57,764 nt of DNA from an uncultured Pelagibacteraceae bacterium (GTDB lineage Bacteria > Pseudomonadota > Alphaproteobacteria > Pelagibacterales > Pelagibacteraceae). Positions within the stretch are counted from its first letter, which is position 1. Each line of letters begins with the position of its first letter. The notes below the pieces were generated by a model. The model worked only from the letters and a program-made list of their open reading frames with translations, was not told where the DNA came from and did not search any database. The stretch covers positions 1-57,764 of the forward strand of contig CABZKL010000003.1 of assembly GCA_902526405.1 (NCBI GenBank), given 5' to 3'. This document shows, piece after piece, positions 44,303 through 53,806 of the stretch. The translations under genes and the position numbers were made by a program.

Positions 44303-44727
44303 TATATTTTTTTAATCCTTTTTAAGTGTCTACCACCTTCAAATTTAGTATTCAAAAAAACACTAACACAATTTAAAGCATTTTTTTTAGTTAACAACCT
44401 TGAACCTAATGTAATGATATTTGCATCATTATGCAATCTTGATAATTTTGTTGATTTTAAATTAAAACATTGAGCAGCTCGAATATTCTTATGTTTATTT
44501 GCAGCTATATTCATCCCCATTCCAGATCCACAAACTAAAATTCCAACATTATTTTTGCTAATTTTTACTTTTCGAGCGACCTTATGAGCGTAATCGGGGT
44601 AATCTACTCTGTTATCAGAGGACGGCCCTAGATCAAAATAATTCATTTTTTTTTTAATTAAATGTTTTTTAATGATTTCTTTTAATTTAAAGCCAGCGTG
44701 ATCAGAAGAAATATATATATTTTTCAA
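44302..44727 (-). CDS. rpiB: Ribose-5-phosphate isomerase B
   Basis: Interconverts ribose-5-P and ribulose-5-[15 protein letters not shown] near the N-terminus, [39 protein letters not shown] with the active-site Cys, [14 protein letters not shown] place the start at TTG 44727, which gives the usual family N-terminus and follows the upstream stop directly. A GTG at 44754 and TTG at 44748 in frame would add up to nine residues and overlap the upstream gene. Confidence 0.92.
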   Translation of the reverse strand: MKNIYISSDHAGFKLKEIIKKHLIKKKMNYFDLGPSSDNRVDYPDYAHKVARKVKISKNNVGILVCGSGMGMNIAANKHKNIRAAQCFNLKSTKLSRLHNDANIITLGSRLLTKKNALNCVSVFLNTKFEGGRHLKRIKKI

Positions 44728-44728
44728 A

Positions 44729-45370
44729 CTAATTAAATTTATAATCAAGAACACAAGCTACAAGGTGAATTCTATTTTCTTCTCCTCCATTAAATGCATT
44801 GTGATATTTAGTATTATTTGTAACCCATACAGAACCATCTGCGGGCATATGTTTTGCAACATTATCTATTACCATTAAACAACCTGGGTTAGTAATAATT
44901 GGTATATGAAGTCTTGGCTCAGGATCTCTGTGCCAACTCAAAGTAGATCTTGGCTCTTTTAAAAGAATTCTTATTCTACCCAATTTATATTTTGAAGAAA
45001 GCACATCATACACTTCCTTAAAATATGTGTTTTCATAATCTTTAATAAATTCAGAATATTGCGATTCATCAACCTTAATGTCTCTTGAAACTTCTTTTCC
45101 AGTTTTATCAGGCTTGGTCCAGTAAACTCCTCTAGCCTTGCTGCCTTTTATTGAATCTGGATCACCAGGGATTTGAGTTAGTGAAATGGCACCAAAGTGA
45201 GTTACACCGCCACCATCATCAAATTTTTTAATATTTACAATTTGACTGTATGCTTCTTGCAACTTATCTATGTCAAATTTTATGCTCTGTTTTTGAAAAT
45301 CACTGAAATCTAAAATTCTTTCTTCTTTTTTTATATTCAGGTCTACAATTTTTGTGTTATCTATAGTCAT
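44729..45370 (-). CDS. Aspartyl/asparaginyl beta-hydroxylase-like 2OG oxygenase
   Basis: A 213-residue cupin dioxygenase. The Fe(II) triad reads H147-x-D149 (LSWHRDPEPRLHIPI) and H190 (NTKYHNAFNGG), with Arg200 (ENRIHLV) to bind 2-oxoglutarate. MPADGSVWVTNN precedes the distal His as in the Asp/Asn hydroxylase family. An N-terminal extension of about 50 residues has no recognised fold. The substrate is unknown. It is first in the minus-strand glyA-rib run and divergent from hemB by 73 bp. Confidence 0.82.
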   Translation of the reverse strand: MTIDNTKIVDLNIKKEERILDFSDFQKQSIKFDIDKLQEAYSQIVNIKKFDDGGGVTHFGAISLTQIPGDPDSIKGSKARGVYWTKPDKTGKEVSRDIKVDESQYSEFIKDYENTYFKEVYDVLSSKYKLGRIRILLKEPRSTLSWHRDPEPRLHIPIITNPGCLMVIDNVAKHMPADGSVWVTNNTKYHNAFNGGEENRIHLVACVLDYKFN

Positions 45371-45443
45371 CGAAATTGTGTTTTACTTATAATTTTATTT
45401 ATTTGTATAATACTTTTGTCGCATTAATAAAGTATATTTGAAC

Positions 45444-46433
45444 ATGATTACAGGAAAATATCCAAATTTAAGATTACGAAGAAATAGAAAGGAATCGTGG
45501 ACTAGAAGGTTGGTTCAAGAAAACACACTGAGTCCAAATGATTTTATATTACCAATTTTCTTAATAGATGGATCAAATAAAAAAGAATCAATATCCATAA
45601 TGCCAGGTGTTTTTAGATACACAATAAATAGAGTTTCTCAAATAGTAGATAAAGCAATTAAAAAAGGTATTCCGATGGTTGCTCTTTTTCCTAAAACGAA
45701 AAATACTTTAAAAAATGATTTAGGTACTGAGTCATTAAATGAAAATAATTTAGTTTGCAGAGCCATACTAGAAATCAAAAAAAGATATAAAAACCAAATT
45801 GGAATTATGTGTGATGTTGCACTAGATCCTTATACATCACATGGTCATGATGGATTAATAAAGTCTAATCAAATAATTAATGATGAAACTATTGAAGTGC
45901 TAATAAATCAATCTCTATTACAGGCTGAAATGGGATGTGATGTTCTTGCTCCTTCAGACATGATGGATGGGAGAATAGGACAAATAAGAAAAGCACTTGA
46001 TAATTCTAATTTTAAAAACACACAAATTTTATCCTATGCAGCAAAGTATGCCTCAAGTTTTTATGGACCTTTTAGAGATGCTGTTGGTTCTAAAAGCTCA
46101 CTTAAAGGAGATAAAAAAACTTATCAAATGGACTTTAGAAATAGTAATGAGGCTATGCGCGAAGTTGCTTTGGATATAAAGGAAGGTGCAGATATGGTTA
46201 TGGTTAAACCAGGGATGCCATATTTAGACATAATTAAATCAGTAAAAGAAACCTTTAAAATCCCAGTTTTAGCATACCAAGTTTCTGGAGAATATAGTCT
46301 TTTGGAAACTGCTATTAATAAAAAACTAATACAAAAAAATGCAGTTTATGAAAGTTTAGTTTCTTTTAAACGTGCAGGGGCAAACGCTATTGTTTCATAT
46401 TATGCTGATAGAATAGATAAAATTTTAGAATAA
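45444..46433 (+). CDS. hemB: Delta-aminolevulinic acid dehydratase (porphobilinogen synthase)
   Basis: Condenses two ALA molecules into porphobilinogen for heme. NLRLRRNRKESWTRRLVQEN near the N-terminus; active-site lysines in ILSYAAKYASSFYGPFRDAVGS and DMVMVKPGMPYLDI. The metal loop is CDVALDPYTSHGHDG, with Ala and Asp replacing the Cys triad of zinc enzymes, so a Mg2+-type enzyme is expected. ATG 45444 is preferred to the in-frame TTG 45438. Single gene, convergent with recO with no gap. Confidence 0.96.
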   Translation: MITGKYPNLRLRRNRKESWTRRLVQENTLSPNDFILPIFLIDGSNKKESISIMPGVFRYTINRVSQIVDKAIKKGIPMVALFPKTKNTLKNDLGTESLNENNLVCRAILEIKKRYKNQIGIMCDVALDPYTSHGHDGLIKSNQIINDETIEVLINQSLLQAEMGCDVLAPSDMMDGRIGQIRKALDNSNFKNTQILSYAAKYASSFYGPFRDAVGSKSSLKGDKKTYQMDFRNSNEAMREVALDIKEGADMVMVKPGMPYLDIIKSVKETFKIPVLAYQVSGEYSLLETAINKKLIQKNAVYESLVSFKRAGANAIVSYYADRIDKILE

Positions 46434-47114
46434 CTATTTCAAAGAATTTAAAAAAATTACTCTACTATTAGGATAATTTAAATTGTTTGGCTTCAGAATT
46501 GTTTTATCCAAATAATCTCCAACCAATTTCAATCCACTTAATAAGATATTTATATCGGTTACTTCTAAATCCTTTTCTATAAGAAAGTTAGGAACATATT
46601 TCTTTTCAGAATAAGAAGTTGCGAAATAAACAGTTTTGTTATCTTCTAAATTTTTTTCTACCAAATTTTCTAGCTCAAGATCGTAACCTAGTAATTTTAG
46701 TAACTCTAATTCCCAAAAAATATATTTTTTAAGCCACTTTTGATCATTTAATAAATTAAAAAGGTCTTCGATTAGAGAGTAAACTTTTTTATTTGTCTGT
46801 GCTTCAGCTGTTAATATTTTAATTAAGTTCATTGCTGAGGTAATACAAGAAAGCTTTTGCTTATGATCAAAATAAAATGGACTGTAAGCATTTAAAATTT
46901 CAATTTTAAAATAACCCATTCTATTATCGTTTTTTGAATTATAATTAACATGAAGTTTATTGCCAACTTGAAGATAATTTTTAATTTTTTTTGATGTTCC
47001 TCCAAATATAATGCCTGAAACTTTACCTCTATCCAAGGTATATAATTCAGCAATTATAGAGTTTTCACTATACCTGCTTTTGCTAACTAAAAAACCTTCG
47101 TCAATCCAATTCAT
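46434..47114 (-). CDS. recO: DNA repair protein RecO
   Basis: Loads RecA with RecR at gaps. The 226-residue product has the OB-fold start NWIDEGFLVSKSRYSENSIIAELYT, RGKVSGIIFGGTSKK, then helical regions (FWELELLKLLGYDLELENL). Zinc-finger cysteines of some RecO proteins are absent. It is the last gene of the ten-gene minus-strand run, 7 bp after rnc, in the conserved lepB-rnc-recO order. Confidence 0.93.
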   Translation of the reverse strand: MNWIDEGFLVSKSRYSENSIIAELYTLDRGKVSGIIFGGTSKKIKNYLQVGNKLHVNYNSKNDNRMGYFKIEILNAYSPFYFDHKQKLSCITSAMNLIKILTAEAQTNKKVYSLIEDLFNLLNDQKWLKKYIFWELELLKLLGYDLELENLVEKNLEDNKTVYFATSYSEKKYVPNFLIEKDLEVTDINILLSGLKLVGDYLDKTILKPNNLNYPNSRVIFLNSLK

Positions 47115-47121
47115 CGTTTTT

Positions 47122-47784
47122 TCAATTTATATTTTCTAGACATTTGATAGCTGCATTTTGCTCAGCATCTTTTTTTGATTTACCCAATGATATAAAAAAT
47201 TTCGTATTAGGAAGCTTGACTCCCACTTTAAAAATAGGTTTATGACGTGGGCCTGTATTAGAAATTATTTTATAAGTTGGTAATTTTTTATATTTTTTCA
47301 AAGCTAGTTCTTGAAGTTTTGTTTTAGCATCAATTTGAGTAACAACACTTTTTTCAATATGACTACCCCAAAGTTTTAAGATAATTTTTTCAGCTATATT
47401 TAATCCCTTGTCTATATAAATAGCCCCCATTAATGCCTCACAACTATCTGAAATAATTTTGTCCTCAATTTTGATAATTTTATTTTTTGGGTTGAAAGTT
47501 TTTATATACTTTTCTAATTCAATTGCTTTTGCAACTTCTAAACATGTTTTTTTATTTACTAATGATGCAAATTTTTTATCAAGTATACCCTCTTTTTCAT
47601 TAGGATAAATTTTTAAAAGTTTTTGAGCAATAACCAGCCCAAGCACTCTATCTCCTAAAAATTCAATCTTTTCATAATTTTCATTTGGGTTAAAACTTTT
47701 GTGTGTTAATGATTGAATTAACAAATTATTATTTTTAAATTTTATGTTTAGTTTTTTTTCTAATTTTTGATAGTTTATTTTCAT
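47122..47784 (-). CDS. rnc: Ribonuclease III
   Basis: Cleaves double-stranded RNA in rRNA and mRNA processing. Catalytic signature YEKIEFLGDRVLGLVIA (about 38-54), SDSCEALMGAIYIDKG with the second acidic site, and a C-terminal dsRNA-binding domain (about 150-220: DAKTKLQELALKKYKKLPTY, GKSKKDAEQNAAIKCL). Start ATG 47784 overlaps the lepB stop by 1 nt (TGATG); the in-frame TTG three bases upstream is less likely. Confidence 0.96.
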   Translation of the reverse strand: MKINYQKLEKKLNIKFKNNNLLIQSLTHKSFNPNENYEKIEFLGDRVLGLVIAQKLLKIYPNEKEGILDKKFASLVNKKTCLEVAKAIELEKYIKTFNPKNKIIKIEDKIISDSCEALMGAIYIDKGLNIAEKIILKLWGSHIEKSVVTQIDAKTKLQELALKKYKKLPTYKIISNTGPRHKPIFKVGVKLPNTKFFISLGKSKKDAEQNAAIKCLENIN

Positions 47785-48521
47785 CAATTAATTTTATCAA
47801 ATGTTCTATTAAATCTAATTGATTTATGCCATTTCCAAAATTCAAAAATACTACCCAGCTTTCTATCAGAAGAAAAAAAAATAAATTGGGCTTTACCAAC
47901 TAGATTATCTTTATGAACATAACCGACGCTTGTTAAATATCTACTGTCTTTAGAACAATCTCTATTATCACCTAAAAAAAAATAATGGTCATCAGGAACA
48001 GTAAAGATATCTGAATTCTGGTAAGTGTATTCTTTTAAGTAGACAGTGTGAAATTTTTTTCCATTCGGTAATTTTTCCTCAAATTTAAAAACATCAATAA
48101 TTTCACTTCCACAATAAATATTACTTTTGCTAAGAGTTTTTGACTTTAATATTTCACCATTATTTAAATAAAGGTTAGAATCTATAAATTGAATTTTATC
48201 ACCTGGTAGACCAATAAGTCTTTTTATATAATCTGTTCTATTATCTGCTGGAGTTTTAAAAACAACTACATCTCCGCGTTCTGGACTACTAAACATTACT
48301 CTTTTGCTGAGTATCGGAGGACTAAAAGGAAAAGAATGCTTACTATAGCCATAAGAATATTTTGTAACAAATAGTCTGTCCCCAACTAGCAATGTAGGCT
48401 CCATAGATGATGAGGGAATATAAAATGGTTGAACTAAAATTGATCTTATTACTAAGGCAATAACTAGAGCATAAAATAAAGTTTTTATATTTTCAGAAAA
48501 AAAATTTTTGTCTAACTTCAT
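47784..48521 (-). CDS. lepB: Signal peptidase I
   Basis: Removes Sec/Tat signal peptides. N-terminal TM anchor (LFYALVIALVIRSILV), catalytic Ser in FYIPSSSMEPTLLVGD and catalytic Lys in DYIKRLIGLPGDKI, with GDVVVFKTP and the box E motif FFLGDNRDCSKDSRY. Length 245. It overlaps acpS by 4 nt and rnc by 1 nt. Confidence 0.96.
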   Translation of the reverse strand: MKLDKNFFSENIKTLFYALVIALVIRSILVQPFYIPSSSMEPTLLVGDRLFVTKYSYGYSKHSFPFSPPILSKRVMFSSPERGDVVVFKTPADNRTDYIKRLIGLPGDKIQFIDSNLYLNNGEILKSKTLSKSNIYCGSEIIDVFKFEEKLPNGKKFHTVYLKEYTYQNSDIFTVPDDHYFFLGDNRDCSKDSRYLTSVGYVHKDNLVGKAQFIFFSSDRKLGSIFEFWKWHKSIRFNRTFDKIN

Positions 48522-48904
48522 ATTGATTGAATAATTGCAAAGGCTGTCGAATAGTCTTTTTCATCAGAAATTGACAGGAATGATTTAAATTTTTTAATTT
48601 TATATTTTTGTTTTACAATTTTAATAATTTTTTTATTTTCAGCGTATCTAGGCATGCCTTTTTTGTCATTTGTGATTTCAATGTCTTTAAAGTTTAAATT
48701 TGAGGAAAATCCAGTCCCTAAAGCTTTAGAAAAAGCCTCTTTTGCTGCAAATCTTTTTGAAAAAAAAGCGACTTTATTTTTAGTTTTTTGAGATAATTTA
48801 AGTTCTTTATTACTATAAATACGACTTTTGAATTTATTATTCTTAATTGACTGTTTGATTCTTTTATTATCAATTATGTCGACCCCAATTCCAAGAATTT
48901 TCAT
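48518..48904 (-). CDS. acpS: Holo-[acyl-carrier-protein] synthase
   Basis: Attaches phosphopantetheine to ACP. The 128-residue product has ILGIGVDIIDNKRIKQSI with the metal-binding Asp and FFSKRFAAKEAFSKALGTG with the conserved WxxKEA-like helix, then SISDEKDYSTAFAI. pdxJ-acpS-lepB-rnc is the widespread order. It follows pdxJ by 1 bp. Confidence 0.94.
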   Translation of the reverse strand: MKILGIGVDIIDNKRIKQSIKNNKFKSRIYSNKELKLSQKTKNKVAFFSKRFAAKEAFSKALGTGFSSNLNFKDIEITNDKKGMPRYAENKKIIKIVKQKYKIKKFKSFLSISDEKDYSTAFAIIQSI

Positions 48905-48905
48905 C

Positions 48906-49622
48906 TTATTTTAATATTCTTTTAAAATTTTTAATTACTTTTGACAAACCAAAAAATACAGACTCACCTATAATGAAATGACCAATATTATACTCATGAA
49001 TTTCTTTTATTTTTGAGAGTAATTTAGTAGTTTTGTAATCTAAACCATGCCCTGCATGAACCTCTATACCCAAAGAATTTGCAAGCTTAGAACTATTTAT
49101 AATTCTTTGAAGTTCTTTACTATGCTTTTGTTTTAATTTAACATTATTTGATAATTTTCCTGTATGGATTTCAACACAATCTGCTCCGAGTGATCTAGAA
49201 AGTTTAATATCCTTTAAAGAGGGATTGATAAATAAACTGGTTCTTATTTTGGCTTTTTTAAATTTAAAAATTATTTTTTTTAATTTATTAAAATTTTTTA
49301 TTAAATTTAACCCTCCCTCGGTTGTAATTTCTTTTCTATTTTCTGGCACTATGCAGATGTAATTTGGTTTAATTCTTAGTGCATTAGATATAATACTTTC
49401 ATTCATTGAAACCTCGAGATTAACTAAAATATTTTTCAAATTACATATTCTTTTTGCATCTTTGTCATTAATGTGTCTTCTATCTTCTCTTAAATGTATT
49501 GTTACAGAGTCTGCTCCACACTTGACTACATATAATGCAGCACTTACTGGATCTGGATGTTTTTCACCTCTTGCGTTTCTTAGTGTTGCAACGTGATCAA
49601 TATTTACACCTAATCTTTTCAC
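48906..49622 (-). CDS. pdxJ: Pyridoxine 5'-phosphate synthase
   Basis: Makes pyridoxine 5'-phosphate, the last step of the DXP-dependent B6 pathway. The 238-residue TIM barrel shows LGVNIDHVATLRNARGE, HPDPVSAALYVVKCGADSV, TIHLREDRRHINDKD, CIVPENRKEITTEGG, GADCVEIHTGKL, EVHAGHGLDY and HFIIGESVFFGL. It overlaps pyrE by 4 nt. Confidence 0.96.
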   Translation of the reverse strand: MKRLGVNIDHVATLRNARGEKHPDPVSAALYVVKCGADSVTIHLREDRRHINDKDAKRICNLKNILVNLEVSMNESIISNALRIKPNYICIVPENRKEITTEGGLNLIKNFNKLKKIIFKFKKAKIRTSLFINPSLKDIKLSRSLGADCVEIHTGKLSNNVKLKQKHSKELQRIINSSKLANSLGIEVHAGHGLDYKTTKLLSKIKEIHEYNIGHFIIGESVFFGLSKVIKNFKRILK

Positions 49623-50206
49623 TTAATAAATCTACTTCCTGGTGTTGTTATTGGTACAGATTTAAGTATTTTAGGCAATTTTTTTAGGCTATATACCGGC
49701 ACATCTATTTTTAAATGAGAGACAATTTTAGTTTTTATTTTTAAAGATTTTTTGGATGATCTATCTATAATAGATGCAAATCCTAATAACTTAGCATTTG
49801 CTTTCTTTATTAGTTTAGCACATTCTAAACTTGATTTTCCTGTTGTAATAACATCTTCAATAATTAAAACTCTGGCACCTTTATTAATATTAAAACCCCT
49901 TCTAAGTGTAAATTTTCCTTTAATTCTCTCACAAAAAATTGTTTCTTTTTTAAGAAGTCTGCCAATTTCATAACCAATAATTATACCACCCATTGCTGGA
50001 GCAAGAATTAAGTCAATTTTTTTATATTTTTTTTTAATTTGTTTTGCTAAAGATTTGCAAATTTTTTCAGCTAAGTTTGGGAAACTTAGAAGTTTTGCAC
50101 ATTGAATATATTTTGATGAATGCAATCCAGATGATAAAATGAAGTGACCTTCCAATAATGCATTAGTTTTTTTTAAAATATTTAAGGATTTTTTGTGTGA
50201 AAGCAT
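49619..50206 (-). CDS. pyrE: Orotate phosphoribosyltransferase
   Basis: Forms OMP from orotate and PRPP. GHFILSSGLHSSKYIQCA at 20-37, LILAPAMGGIIIGYEIGR, CERIKGKFTLRRGF and the PRPP loop VLIIEDVITTGKSSLECA. Length 195. No better downstream start exists, so its first 44 nt overlap the end of rel, an unusually long overlap for this genome. Confidence 0.95.
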   Translation of the reverse strand: MLSHKKSLNILKKTNALLEGHFILSSGLHSSKYIQCAKLLSFPNLAEKICKSLAKQIKKKYKKIDLILAPAMGGIIIGYEIGRLLKKETIFCERIKGKFTLRRGFNINKGARVLIIEDVITTGKSSLECAKLIKKANAKLLGFASIIDRSSKKSLKIKTKIVSHLKIDVPVYSLKKLPKILKSVPITTPGSRFIK

Positions 50207-51908
50207 TTCTTTTTTCTTCGTGTCTAATTATCTTAAATTTTATACTCTTTTGTTTTAGCACTGCAATAAAATTTGTGAAATTTTTAAGGTTTCTTATAAT
50301 TAATTTAAATTTAAAATTAATATAGTTTGGATTTTTGCCTACCATCTCTAAACTAGAGATATTTAATTTATGACTTCCAATTAACGAACTGATATCACCA
50401 AGTTGACCAGGTTTATCGGGTAAAGACATCCATAGCGTTGTATTATATTTTTTAATTTTTTCCTCTTTTTGTTCACCTTTATCGTGCCAATAACGTCTTA
50501 TAGCAGCTCTAGCTTTTCCAGTTTTAGTAGTGGGTATCCAATGGAGTGATGGGGAATTATTTTTTGATGTGATTATATTTACACGATCACCATTATGCAG
50601 AATTGTTTGTAGATCACTTTTGTTTCCATTTATTTCACATCCAGTTGCAGAGTTACCAATTTTTGTATGTACAGCATAAGCGAAATCAATAGCAGTAGCC
50701 TCTTTAGGTAATTTTATTACTGAACCTTTGGGCGTAAAACAAAAAACGTTTTCCTGAAACATCTGAAGTTTAGTGTACTCATATGAATGTTCAGGATTTT
50801 CATTTTTTTCTATAATTTCAACTAAATCTTTTAACCAATCATATTCCTTCCAGCTTAATGAATTAAATTTTTCTGAAGATTTATATTTCCAATGTGATGC
50901 TATACCTCTTTCAGCAAATTCATGCATTTCACTTGTTCTTATTTGTATTTCAATTGGTTTTTTATTTGAACCAATTACTGAAGTATGAATAGACTCATAA
51001 CCGTTAATTTTTGGAGAAGATATATAATCTTTAAACTTTCCAGGAATACAATTCCATTTTTTATGAAATATTCCTAAAGTTTTATAACAGGCATCAATAT
51101 TTTTTAAAATTACTCTAAATCCAATAATGTCGGTTACTTGTTCTAGAGAAACTCTTTTTTTTTGAACTTTTCTCCAAATTGAAAATGGAGTTTTTTCTCT
51201 TCCATAAATTTCTGCATTGATATGATTTTCATTTAAAATAGAGCTTAACTCAAAAGAAAGTTCTTCAAATAAATTTTTCTTATCGAGTTTGATTTCGTCC
51301 AATCTTTTTTTAATTAATTTTCTTGCATCATTATTTAAAATTTCAAAAGATAAATCTTCAAGCTCATCACGGATTCTATGCATTCCCATTCTGTCTGCAA
51401 GTGGTGCATATATTTCCATTGTTTCTTGGGCAATCCTTTTTCTTTTATCTTCCTTAGTTATTGCTTTGATTGTTCTCATATTATGAAGTCGATCAGCAAT
51501 TTTAACTAATAAAACTCTAATATCTTTAGAAGTTGCTAAAATTAATTTTCTAAAATTTTCTGCTTTTGAGTTAAAACTTGCAGTGTTTTCAAAAACAGAA
51601 ATTTTAGTAACTCCATCTACTAAATCTGCTACCTCAGGCCCAAATTCATTTTTGATTGTCTCATATGTAGCAACAGTATCTTCAATTGTATCATGTAATA
51701 ATCCAGTAGTAATAGTTGCGCTATCTAATTTTAATTCAGTAAGAATATTTGCAACCTCAATCGGATGAACAGAGTAAGGGTCACCAGATGCTCTTTTTTG
51801 ATTTTGATGTGCCTTAATAGCAAAGTTATATGCTTTATCTAATCTCTCATGATTAAGAAATTTGTTATATACTTTAACTTTATTTATAAGTTCATTAGAA
51901 TTCAGCAT
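50163..51908 (-). CDS. rel: RelA/SpoT-family (p)ppGpp synthetase/hydrolase, short form
   Basis: Bifunctional alarmone enzyme. HD hydrolase domain with LLHDTIED at 71-77 and KIADRLHNMRTI; synthetase domain with GREKTPFSIWRKVQKK, QVTDIIGFRVI, NGYESIHTS and QIRTSEMHEFAERG. A TGS domain (VFCFTPKGSVIKLPKEATAID) and a C-terminal ACT domain (LWMSLPDKPGQLGDISSLIG) follow. The protein has only 581 residues, against roughly 700-750 in the family; the helical and zinc-finger/conserved-cysteine region between TGS and ACT is almost absent. It is probably the only stringent enzyme (inference). Confidence 0.95.
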   Translation of the reverse strand: MLNSNELINKVKVYNKFLNHERLDKAYNFAIKAHQNQKRASGDPYSVHPIEVANILTELKLDSATITTGLLHDTIEDTVATYETIKNEFGPEVADLVDGVTKISVFENTASFNSKAENFRKLILATSKDIRVLLVKIADRLHNMRTIKAITKEDKRKRIAQETMEIYAPLADRMGMHRIRDELEDLSFEILNNDARKLIKKRLDEIKLDKKNLFEELSFELSSILNENHINAEIYGREKTPFSIWRKVQKKRVSLEQVTDIIGFRVILKNIDACYKTLGIFHKKWNCIPGKFKDYISSPKINGYESIHTSVIGSNKKPIEIQIRTSEMHEFAERGIASHWKYKSSEKFNSLSWKEYDWLKDLVEIIEKNENPEHSYEYTKLQMFQENVFCFTPKGSVIKLPKEATAIDFAYAVHTKIGNSATGCEINGNKSDLQTILHNGDRVNIITSKNNSPSLHWIPTTKTGKARAAIRRYWHDKGEQKEEKIKKYNTTLWMSLPDKPGQLGDISSLIGSHKLNISSLEMVGKNPNYINFKFKLIIRNLKNFTNFIAVLKQKSIKFKIIRHEEKRNAFTQKILKYFKKN

Positions 51909-51927
51909 TCTTTACTATATCATTAAA

Positions 51928-52446
51928 TTAAATTTGTTTAATAGATGTAATATCGTCCACAGGAAGTAACGAAATTAGGGTCTTAATATCTAATTTTTTA
52001 GATGGGTGTTTCCAGTTTTTTTCAATCTCAAACAAGGGGAATAAAACAAAATTTCTTTTATGCATTCTTTTATGAGGTAAATTTAGCTTACTTTTGATAT
52101 TTAATTTCATTCCATGAAAATCAATAATGTCGATATCGCATATACGGGGAGAGTTTTTTTTTGATTTTTTTCTACCTAAGCTAATCTCAATTTTTTTACA
52201 AATATTAAGTAAACTTAAAGGATCATGATAACTAATAATTTTCAATATTATATTTAAATATTTTGGATAATTGGTGTTAGGCCATGATGGTGTTTCATAG
52301 TATTTTGAAATTGAAATAAATTTTATGTTATTTTCTTTTAAATGAAATTTAGCTTTTTCAATATTTTCAATTCTAACACCAAGATTTGATCCTATGCCTA
52401 AATAAACTATTTTAGCTAGATTTTCTGATATATCTTGATTTTTCAC
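51928..52446 (-). CDS. folK: 2-amino-4-hydroxy-6-hydroxymethyldihydropteridine diphosphokinase
   Basis: HPPK of folate synthesis: transfers pyrophosphate from [59 protein letters not shown] with the metal-binding DxD, and [17 protein letters not shown] choose GTG 52446, 12 codons before the conserved YLGIGSN, which overlaps smpB by 35 nt. The longer open frame back to 52506 is read mostly inside smpB and is unlikely to be used. Confidence 0.92.
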   Translation of the reverse strand: MKNQDISENLAKIVYLGIGSNLGVRIENIEKAKFHLKENNIKFISISKYYETPSWPNTNYPKYLNIILKIISYHDPLSLLNICKKIEISLGRKKSKKNSPRICDIDIIDFHGMKLNIKSKLNLPHKRMHKRNFVLFPLFEIEKNWKHPSKKLDIKTLISLLPVDDITSIKQI

Positions 52447-52882
52447 GGTTCCAATCTCTGTTTTTTTTTGTTGCTCTTTTATCGTATTGTTTTTTTCCTT
52501 TAGCAACTGCTAGTTCAATTTTAGCTTTACCTTTTTTAAAATACATCTTTGTAGGTACAATGGTAAAGCCGTCTCTTTGCATTTTTCCAATAAGTTTGTT
52601 TATCTCTCTTTTGTTTAACAAAAGTTTTCTTTCATCTGTTGGATTGTGGTTTGAATAGCTTGCTTGTTTATATGGAGAAATATGTGAATTAATAAGTACT
52701 ATTTCACCTTTTTTTTCAACTGCATAAGCATCCGCTATATTAACTTTACCATCTCTAATCGACTTAATTTCAGAACCTTTTAAAACGATTCCTGCCTCTA
52801 AAAGATCTTCAAAAAAATAATTAAAACTTGCTTTTCTGTTTAAACAAATAATCTTTAAACCAGAATTGGTTTTTTTGTTCAT
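52412..52882 (-). CDS. smpB: SsrA-binding protein SmpB
   Basis: tmRNA partner in ribosome rescue. [33 protein letters not shown] at the N-terminus is characteristic (GSEIKSIR), then [60 protein letters not shown] and the basic tail [14 protein letters not shown] 52882 overlaps the dapA stop by 1 nt (TGATG). The tmRNA gene itself is not in this window. Confidence 0.96.
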   Translation of the reverse strand: MNKKTNSGLKIICLNRKASFNYFFEDLLEAGIVLKGSEIKSIRDGKVNIADAYAVEKKGEIVLINSHISPYKQASYSNHNPTDERKLLLNKREINKLIGKMQRDGFTIVPTKMYFKKGKAKIELAVAKGKKQYDKRATKKNRDWNREKSRYIRKSS

Positions 52883-53763
52883 CAAATAAGTTTTGCAGAT
52901 TCTATGGCTTTTTTTATAATTATTTTAGTCTCTTCTGTAACTTTAACCAATGGTAATCTAACTTCATCGTCACACAAATTCATTAGTTTAGCAGCATATT
53001 TTACTGGACTAGGGTTGCTCTCTACAAACATTGCGGTATGTACTGGTTGCAAAATGTCATCTATTTCTTTTGCTTTAGTAAGATTTTCATCATTTTTAGA
53101 CGTTGAATTTTTTTGAAATTCTGAGCAAAGCTTTGGTGCTATATTTGCAGTTACACTAATAGTCCCAACTCCTCCTCTTTTATTAAATTCAAATGCGTTA
53201 TCATCGTTTCCTGTTAATTGAATAAATTCATTACCCATTTTCTTTAACTGTTGATCAACTCTGTCTAAATCACCAGTGGCATCTTTTACACCAACAATAT
53301 TCTTTAATTCATATAGTCTTGCCATTGTATCAACTGACATATCAATTACTGACCTGCCTGGTATATTATAAATTATAATAGGAATTCCACATTTATCATT
53401 AATAGCTTTATAATGTTGATACAGCCCCTCTTGAGTGGGCTTGTTGTAATATGGTGTTACAATTAATGCACCATTTGCACCTGCCTTTTCAGCATGAGAA
53501 GTTAGAGAAATAGCCTCCTCAGTAGAGTTAGAGCCCGTACCAGCAATAACTGGTATTTTTCCATTACTTTCTTTAATGCATAAATCAATCACACGCTCAT
53601 GTTCAGTATGGCTGAGAGTTGGAGATTCTCCAGTAGTACCCGCAGGGACTAGTCCAGACGTACCATTGTCAATATGAAAATGAATTAGCTTTATATATGC
53701 ATCTTCATCTAGACCATTATTTTTGAATGGAGTGATTAAGGCAACATTTGATCCTTTAAACAT
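52882..53763 (-). CDS. dapA: 4-hydroxy-tetrahydrodipicolinate synthase
   Basis: First lysine/diaminopimelate branch enzyme. The 293-residue TIM barrel has [56 protein letters not shown] (catalytic Tyr) and the Schiff-base lysine in [14 protein letters not shown], then [11 protein letters not shown]. It is first in the minus-strand run to recO, divergent from the lytic transglycosylase by 43 bp. Confidence 0.96.
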   Translation of the reverse strand: MFKGSNVALITPFKNNGLDEDAYIKLIHFHIDNGTSGLVPAGTTGESPTLSHTEHERVIDLCIKESNGKIPVIAGTGSNSTEEAISLTSHAEKAGANGALIVTPYYNKPTQEGLYQHYKAINDKCGIPIIIYNIPGRSVIDMSVDTMARLYELKNIVGVKDATGDLDRVDQQLKKMGNEFIQLTGNDDNAFEFNKRGGVGTISVTANIAPKLCSEFQKNSTSKNDENLTKAKEIDDILQPVHTAMFVESNPSPVKYAAKLMNLCDDEVRLPLVKVTEETKIIIKKAIESAKLI

Positions 53764-53806
53764 AAATACTTATAACATAGTTTAGAGATTCATATACTAA
53801 AAGATT

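Noticed and set aside
44728..44754. Longer rpiB starting at GTG 44754
   Set aside because: It would add residues with no family counterpart and overlap the upstream oxygenase gene; TTG 44727 gives the usual N-terminus.
52447..52506. N-terminal extension of folK back to 52506
   Set aside because: The extra residues come from the smpB coding sequence in another frame and do not resemble HPPK proteins.
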